Below are positions 60,245 to 64,000 of a DNA stretch of 64,000 nt, one piece after another (the stretch's first letter is position 1; each line of letters begins with the position of its first letter). Position numbers and translations under genes: made by a program. Source of the DNA: Nostoc sp. NIES-4103 (lineage in GTDB: Bacteria > Cyanobacteriota > Cyanobacteriia > Cyanobacteriales > Nostocaceae). The notes below the pieces were generated by a model that was not told where the DNA came from, did not search any database, and was given only the letters and a program-made list of their open reading frames with translations. The stretch covers positions 5,162,000 through 5,225,999 of the forward strand of contig NZ_AP018288.1 of assembly GCF_002368335.1 (NCBI RefSeq), given 5' to 3'.

Positions 60245-60470
60245 AAAGTTGGGAATTGGGAATTGGGGATTGGGGATTGGGAATTGGACATTGGGGATTG
60301 GGGATTGGGAATTGGTAATTGGGAATTGGGCATGTGGCATGGGGCATGGGGCATTGGGAATTGGGCATGGGGAATTAGTTATTTCTCCCTCACTCCCTCA
60401 CTCCCTCATCCCCCTCATCCCCCTCATCCCCCTCATCTCCCTCATCTCCCTCATCTCCCCTGCTCCCCTG
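60245..60470. repeat. Long tandem repeat GGGAATTGGGGATT / CCCTCATC in cpeY-cpeZ gap
   Basis: Heptamer-type repeats (GGGGATT, GGGAATT, GGGCATG) then CCCCTCATC units fill the region between cpeY's end and the cpeZ start, overlapping the last codons of cpeY. Confidence 0.85.
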
Positions 60471-61725
60471 CTACTTTTGCACGAATTAACCAGTCTTGAT
60501 CATGGGCGGCGATTTCGTGAGCGCTGGTATCGCCGAGTTTCTCTAATGCCATTAAGGTGGCATACTTTAAGTCCCAGATTTTTGTTTCCAGGCTTTTTTT
60601 CAGTTCGGGAATGGCTTTTGGATCGCCAAGTTCGCCCAAAGCGATCGCTGCTGCTGTGCGAGATTTCTGATACTGCGGTTGGGGGTTGTGTAATGCTTCT
60701 ATTAATAAGTCGTAGGCGGGAGCATGTTTGAGCCAGCCGAACAACTTCATCACATGGAAATGGGCACCATAGTCGTTGCTAGCTTCTTCTGCATAGGCGG
60801 TTAAAAGTGCAGTGGGTGCGGTGTCTGAGTGCTGTTCGAGTATAGTTTTGGTTGCTAGATAGCAACGCCCAAAGTCTGTTTCATACAATTGCTGTACTAG
60901 AAATGACAGGCTAGGCGGTTGATCATATCTATGCACCAAATCCAAATCGTTGGGATGGTCGCGCAATGTTTGCTCTAAATAAGGTTGAATGTCTGCAAAG
61001 CTAATGACGCCTTCTGGCACTCCAGCATCTGCTAGCATCCGTATTCCCCGTAACCGAAACACAAGTGATACTGGACACCGCGCAATGTTGGGAATAGCAT
61101 CATAATACTTAGCATCGATTAAATCCTGGATGGATAACCTACGGCCAAATACGTTAGGGTGTTGTAACATTGCGACTACCTTAGCCATCTGAGTGTAGTC
61201 TCTGGTGAAACGACAAACTGCCGCGATCGCAGCACTTGCTATGGGTGCATCCTCGTCATCTACAAATTTGCGAATTCTTTCTAGGGCTGGTTTGTAATCT
61301 AACTTGGTGAGAGTATGAATAATCACCCGATATGTTTGCCCTGGTTTTTCTAACAGTTGGGCAACTTCTTCTAGGATATCTGAGTCTTGAGTGCCAATTT
61401 CTGCGATCGCCCAAACTGCATTTTCTACGGTATAACAGTCTTCATCTGCCAGACAGGTGCGAATTACGGGCAAAGCTTGTGTCGCCTGTAGCCGCCCTAA
61501 ACTTTCTACTGATTTCCGTCGCACGATGCGGTTATCTAACGAGGAATCAGTCTGCTGTACTGCCCGGATCAGAGCATTTATCGAGCGTTCCGTGGGGAAA
61601 TTCACCAAATGAGAAGCTGCAATATAGCGAGAATCATCCTCATCTAACTGGTTTTGAGGCGTATCTAAAATTTTTATAGCTTGGTCTTCTGTGAGATTAA
61701 AGATATTAAAAAAGCGTTTATCCAT
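60451..61725 (-). CDS. cpeY: Phycoerythrobilin lyase CpeY
   Basis: 424 aa, E/F-type lyase with about eight HEAT repeats. It opens MDKRFFNIFNLTEDQAIKIL and has the CpeY blocks RYIAASHLVNFPTERSINAL, RRKSVESLGRLQATQALPVI and CYTVENAVWAIAEIGTQ, plus YRVIIHTLTKLDYKPALERI. CpeY attaches phycoerythrobilin to Cys82 of CpeA, helped by CpeZ. The frame is open a further 54 codons through repeats (HLPHLPH), so the start is ATG 61,725. It is 310 bases downstream of cpeA after a terminator-like hairpin, suggesting weaker or separate expression. Confidence 0.95.
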   Translation of the reverse strand: MDKRFFNIFNLTEDQAIKILDTPQNQLDEDDSRYIAASHLVNFPTERSINALIRAVQQTDSSLDNRIVRRKSVESLGRLQATQALPVIRTCLADEDCYTVENAVWAIAEIGTQDSDILEEVAQLLEKPGQTYRVIIHTLTKLDYKPALERIRKFVDDEDAPIASAAIAAVCRFTRDYTQMAKVVAMLQHPNVFGRRLSIQDLIDAKYYDAIPNIARCPVSLVFRLRGIRMLADAGVPEGVISFADIQPYLEQTLRDHPNDLDLVHRYDQPPSLSFLVQQLYETDFGRCYLATKTILEQHSDTAPTALLTAYAEEASNDYGAHFHVMKLFGWLKHAPAYDLLIEALHNPQPQYQKSRTAAAIALGELGDPKAIPELKKSLETKIWDLKYATLMALEKLGDTSAHEIAAHDQDWLIRAKVAGEQGR

Positions 61726-61789
61726 AAAATTAGCAGTCAACAACCAGCCTGTATAAGAAATTATTTTATAGATTTGGGGAGGCTCTTGA

Positions 61790-61905
61790 AGAGGGGGATG
61801 AGGAAGATGAGGGAGATGAGGGAGATGGGTAATGGGGAATGGATAATGGCGAATGGGTAATAGTAAAATCCAATCCCCAATTACCAATTACCAATTCCCA
61901 CTTTA
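61790..61905. repeat. Tandem GGGAGATGA / CCAATTA repeats
   Basis: GAGGGAGATGA units then CCAATTACCAATT units lie in the cpeA-cpeY gap and create the false extension of cpeY. Confidence 0.8.
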
Positions 61906-61913
61906 CTATACAT

Positions 61914-61990
61914 AAAAACAAGCCTGGGGATTCTTTGCCAGTACTCAACCTTCTAATGGTAAAGCAACACGCCAAGAGTCCTCAGGCTTG
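61914..61990 (-). terminator. Terminator or attenuator downstream of cpeBA
   Basis: On the minus strand CAAGCCTGAGGA pairs with TCCCCAGGCTTG (8-bp perfect core CAAGCCTG/CAGGCTTG) and is followed directly by TTTTT (61,918-61,914). It lies 48 bases past the cpeA stop and should cut cpeBA message before cpeYZ, giving high structural-gene and low lyase levels. Confidence 0.75.
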
Positions 61991-62037
61991 TAGGGCAGTA
62001 ATTCTACCCTGTCACTAGATTACATCTAGCAATTCGA

Positions 62038-62526
62038 CTATGACAAAGAGTTGATTGCATGGTCGAGGAGAGCATTGTATTCAAGCAGCGCTTGAGCAGA
62101 CAAGTCACGAGGAGCGCATCCACGATTACGAGCAAATGTCAATGCTTCAACGTAGGGAGCGGTTGGCAAGCCCAAAGCACGATATACTTCACGTTGACCA
62201 GCAATACCCCACTCATCTAAAGGCTTAGTGCTGCCAACAACCAAGCTGTATTGGATCAAACGCAAGTAGTGCTTGATGTCGCGCAGACACTTGTCTTTGA
62301 AAACTTGAGTAGAGTTAGCTTCGCCAGCGTTGTTCAGGTAAGGATACTTTTTGATAGCAGCATCGTAAGCTTCTTTAGCAACTGCATCAAGGTTGCCACC
62401 TAGCTTTTCAGCAGCTTCTAAACGAGCACTTGTTCTTGCAAGAGCGCCTTGAACGTCATCTAAATCGCCAGTGCTGGGAAAACGACCTGCTGCATCAGCA
62501 GAGGTAACTACGCTGGTAATAGCCAT
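62038..62526 (-). CDS. cpeA: C-phycoerythrin alpha subunit CpeA
   Basis: 162 aa. ADAAGRFPSTGDLDDVQGAL, YPYLNNAGEANSTQVFKDKC, LRDIKHYLRLIQYSLVVGST, DEWGIAGQREVYRALGLPTA and FARNRGCAPRD. The last and the KDKC motif carry the two chromophore sites, Cys80 and Cys137 (equivalent to consensus 82 and 139), characteristic of phycoerythrin alpha (phycocyanin alpha has one). It binds two phycoerythrobilins and absorbs green light. It follows cpeB after 71 bases. Confidence 0.97.
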   Translation of the reverse strand: MAITSVVTSADAAGRFPSTGDLDDVQGALARTSARLEAAEKLGGNLDAVAKEAYDAAIKKYPYLNNAGEANSTQVFKDKCLRDIKHYLRLIQYSLVVGSTKPLDEWGIAGQREVYRALGLPTAPYVEALTFARNRGCAPRDLSAQALLEYNALLDHAINSLS

Positions 62527-62597
62527 GTCCTAGTATCTCCAGAATTATTTTTAACAGTGGTTTCAATTTCAAACAGTAAATCCCGATTTCTGCTAAC

Positions 62598-63155
62598 TTA
62601 GCTGATAGCAGAAATAACGCGATCAAAGTAGCTAGCTGCTTCAGCGGTCAATGCAGAGCAGTCTCCTTGGGCTGCACCCATGCGACGGAATCTCTTGCCA
62701 CCATTTGCTTCGGTGTTGGTGTCATTGATGTGAGCTAAAGAACTAGCCTTCATGATTTGAATGGCACGAACGCTGGAGGTAGCAGGTACACCCAAAGCTG
62801 CATAGGTTTCTTTCAAACCGTTCAAGCAGCGATCATCTAGAACGGAAGCATCACCAGCCAATAAAGCGTAGGTGATGTAGCGCAGGATGATTTCACCATC
62901 ACGCAAGCAAGCAGCCATGCGACGGTTGGGATAGCAGTTACCACCAGCTTGGATCAAACCTTGGTTTTCGCAAACGATACCAGCTACAGCATCAGAAACG
63001 ATACAGCTAGCGTTGCTGGCGATCGCGTTTACAGCATCCAAGCGCTTGTTACCTTCAGCAACAAATTTCTTGAGTTCTGCAATTCCAGCAGAGCTAATTG
63101 GGGAAGTGCTGGCATCTGCTGAAACTACAGCTCTAGAAAAAGCATCAAGAACCAT
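62598..63155 (-). CDS. cpeB: C-phycoerythrin beta subunit CpeB
   Basis: 185 aa. Cys51 and Cys62 in SNASCIVSDAVAGIVCENQG are the doubly linked site, Cys83 in RMAACLRDGE and Cys166 in AAQGDCSALT are the single ones, so three phycoerythrobilins as in C-phycoerythrin beta. The extra loop around residues 143-162 (NDTNTEANGGKRFRRMG) is longer than phycocyanin beta and typical of phycoerythrin, though basic residues KRFRR are unusual there. ATG 63,155 has GGAG nine bases upstream. First gene of cpeB-cpeA, the green-light-harvesting operon. Confidence 0.97.
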   Translation of the reverse strand: MVLDAFSRAVVSADASTSPISSAGIAELKKFVAEGNKRLDAVNAIASNASCIVSDAVAGIVCENQGLIQAGGNCYPNRRMAACLRDGEIILRYITYALLAGDASVLDDRCLNGLKETYAALGVPATSSVRAIQIMKASSLAHINDTNTEANGGKRFRRMGAAQGDCSALTAEAASYFDRVISAIS

Positions 63156-63193
63156 TGAACTCTCCTTGATTCGGTAAAAGTAAGAATCATTTG

Positions 63194-63209
63194 CTTGTCG
63201 TTTGACAAG
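63194..63209 (-). promoter_or_regulatory. Hairpin in the cpeB 5' leader
   Basis: Perfect stem CTTGTC/GACAAG with a four-base loop, 38-53 bases before the cpeB start. Just upstream (63,210-63,225) is TATGTTCTATATG, which includes a possible minus-10 box. It may stabilise the message; this is an inference from position. Confidence 0.5.
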
Positions 63210-63291
63210 ACATATAGAACATAAAAGATGAAGGTTACCTCAGTCTCAGTTATGAAAAACAAAGCAACAATCCTTAACATTCACTAAATAA

Positions 63292-63319
63292 CCCCCAGTC
63301 AGCATCTTCTAACTGGGGG
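63292..63319 (-). terminator. Terminator between nblA and cpeB
   Basis: 8-bp perfect stem CCCCCAGT/ACTGGGGG with a twelve-base loop, followed on the minus strand by TTATTTAG. It lies downstream of nblA and upstream of the cpeB promoter region and would separate the two units. Confidence 0.75.
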
Positions 63320-63563
63320 CTATAAAATATAAGGATTTTCAGATATTTACGTCAATGACACACCCAAATTTAGGGGAAGTTAGCAGCGTCGCTAGGCTGC
63401 CATTCAAAATGGAAAATTCTCAGAAACGAATTCTTCGTCTTGGAATTTTTCATTTTTAATTCTCCTTTAGGAGAATATTGCACACATTTAACAACCACTA
63501 TACATACTTAAAAAAATGGAGTGACGCAGTAAGGGTAGATTGCGTCTGTTAATGAGCAGACAG

Positions 63564-63731
63564 CTAAACTTGCTTGAGTAGATGCTTAATTACATTTTCC
63601 TTAATCATCAGTTGTCGCAAAAGCTCTAGAAGAAACTCCTGAGATTGCTCTTGGCTTAATCCCTTAACCTGCTCTTCGTAGACTTTCAGGTTGAATTTTT
63701 GCTCTAAGCTCAGTCCTGTTGGAATATCCAT
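63564..63731 (-). CDS. nblA: Phycobilisome degradation protein NblA
   Basis: 55 aa. MDIPTGLSLEQKFNLKVYEE and QVKGLSQEQSQEFLLELLRQ, then LMIKENVIKHLLKQV: the NblA pattern of LSLEQ-x-FNLK, then LSxEQxQxFLxxL and the MxxxxxxxxHLLK end. NblA is a small helical adaptor that binds phycobiliprotein alpha subunits and recruits the Clp protease under nutrient starvation. The stop is TAG at 63,564 and the start ATG at 63,731. It lies upstream of cpeB, the location reported for an nblA in Tolypothrix; a terminator follows. Its promoter is not identified. Confidence 0.92.
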   Translation of the reverse strand: MDIPTGLSLEQKFNLKVYEEQVKGLSQEQSQEFLLELLRQLMIKENVIKHLLKQV

Positions 63732-63916
63732 AGTTTCTACTCTCCGGTTTTTCGCAACGCAATGCTTTGTTTAACCTTGTCTATTGATGTTAACAAAAGT
63801 AACACCTACTTGACAAGTAGTCCCTTTTAGACGTTTCCGAATAAAAGTAGGTAACTAAAATAATTTATACAAATTGCATTCAGAGATAACATCTGAAAAT
63901 TGGCAGATATGGGTAA

Positions 63917-64000
63917 ATCTGGGGGAATAGGGGGAATAGGGGGGATGAGGGAGATGAGGGGGATGAGGGGGATGGGGGGATGAGGGAGATGAGGGGGATG
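63917..64000. repeat. Tandem GGGGGAATA / GGGGGATGAG repeats
   Basis: Runs of GGGGGAATA, then GATGAGG units to the window's end. Confidence 0.8.

Noticed and set aside
60451..61887. Extended CpeY and CpeZ starts (61,887 and 60,340)
   Set aside because: Extensions encode repeats only; true starts MDKRFFN and MTQEHLF match the families.
63478..63484. TTGCACA half site between nblA and cpeB as an L Box
   Set aside because: Only one half is present; the base sequence four bases on (TAACAAC) does not match.
1..64000. HIP1 octamers GCGATCGC as regulatory sites
   Set aside because: They occur throughout genes and gaps at the high density usual for cyanobacteria, so individual copies carry no specific signal.
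1..64000. tRNA or rRNA genes
   Set aside because: I looked for T-loop (GGTTCGAATCC-like) and cloverleaf patterns in the larger gaps and saw none; a covariance-model scan would be decisive.

Overview
This window is chromosomal DNA from a filamentous, probably heterocyst-forming cyanobacterium of the Nostocales (Tolypothrix, Calothrix, Fremyella or Nostoc type). The evidence is the phycobilisome genes (phycoerythrin, phycocyanin, rod linkers, bilin lyases, pcyA, nblA), a HetZ-family gene, carboxysome shell genes ccmK3/ccmK4, abundant GCGATCGC (HIP1) octamers, and many intergenic heptamer-type tandem repeats with small dispersed palindromes. I saw no rRNA, tRNA, CRISPR array, prophage or intact transposase.

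Layout. 0-20 kb is mostly housekeeping: crcB, a PLP decarboxylase, ychF, a methyltransferase paired with a glutamate-cysteine-ligase-like protein, an RND pump with a divergent LysR gene, ftsI with an FtsL-like gene, and glgB. 19.6-29 kb is patchier: a ParD/ParE module with a frameshifted toxin, a TPR remnant, an Uma2 tail remnant, MITE-like elements, a 21-bp tandem repeat and several small or ordinary enzyme genes. 29-40 kb carries a fused pyrF-pyrE, a molybdopterin oxidoreductase with its cytochrome, an AAA-GGDEF protein, an M61 peptidase, a Crp-family regulator and a HetZ-related gene. 40-47 kb holds ccmK3-ccmK4, a broken sensor kinase, three small membrane-protein genes (53, 59 and 91 aa) and a CPBP protease.

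47-64 kb is the most coherent part, a light-harvesting and light-colour-response island. It contains a HEAT-repeat protein, cpcB-cpcA-cpcC-cpcD, pcyA, an RcaC-like multidomain response regulator, a PEP-CTERM-like protein, an RcaF-like receiver, an RcaE-like PAS-GAF-PAS histidine kinase, cpeZ, cpeY, cpeA, cpeB and nblA. Two direct-repeat sites matching the RcaC L Box (TTGCACA-N4-TTGCACA) lie just upstream of cpcB (perfect) and pcyA (one mismatch). Kinase, small receiver, RcaC-like regulator, its DNA sites, and both the red-light (phycocyanin, bilin synthesis) and green-light (phycoerythrin) outputs thus sit within about 16 kb. This suggests a clustered type III complementary chromatic acclimation system. 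The identification rests on domain order, gene adjacency and sites read by eye; no database search was possible.

Non-coding content is unusually informative. It includes a 239-bp MITE candidate flanked by 12-bp direct repeats, two 169-bp elements with matching ends, a larger related element with a small palindrome nested inside it, and two families of short dispersed palindromes. Several predicted ORF starts (alpha/beta hydrolase, CpeY, CpeZ) run upstream into tandem repeats and were moved downstream.
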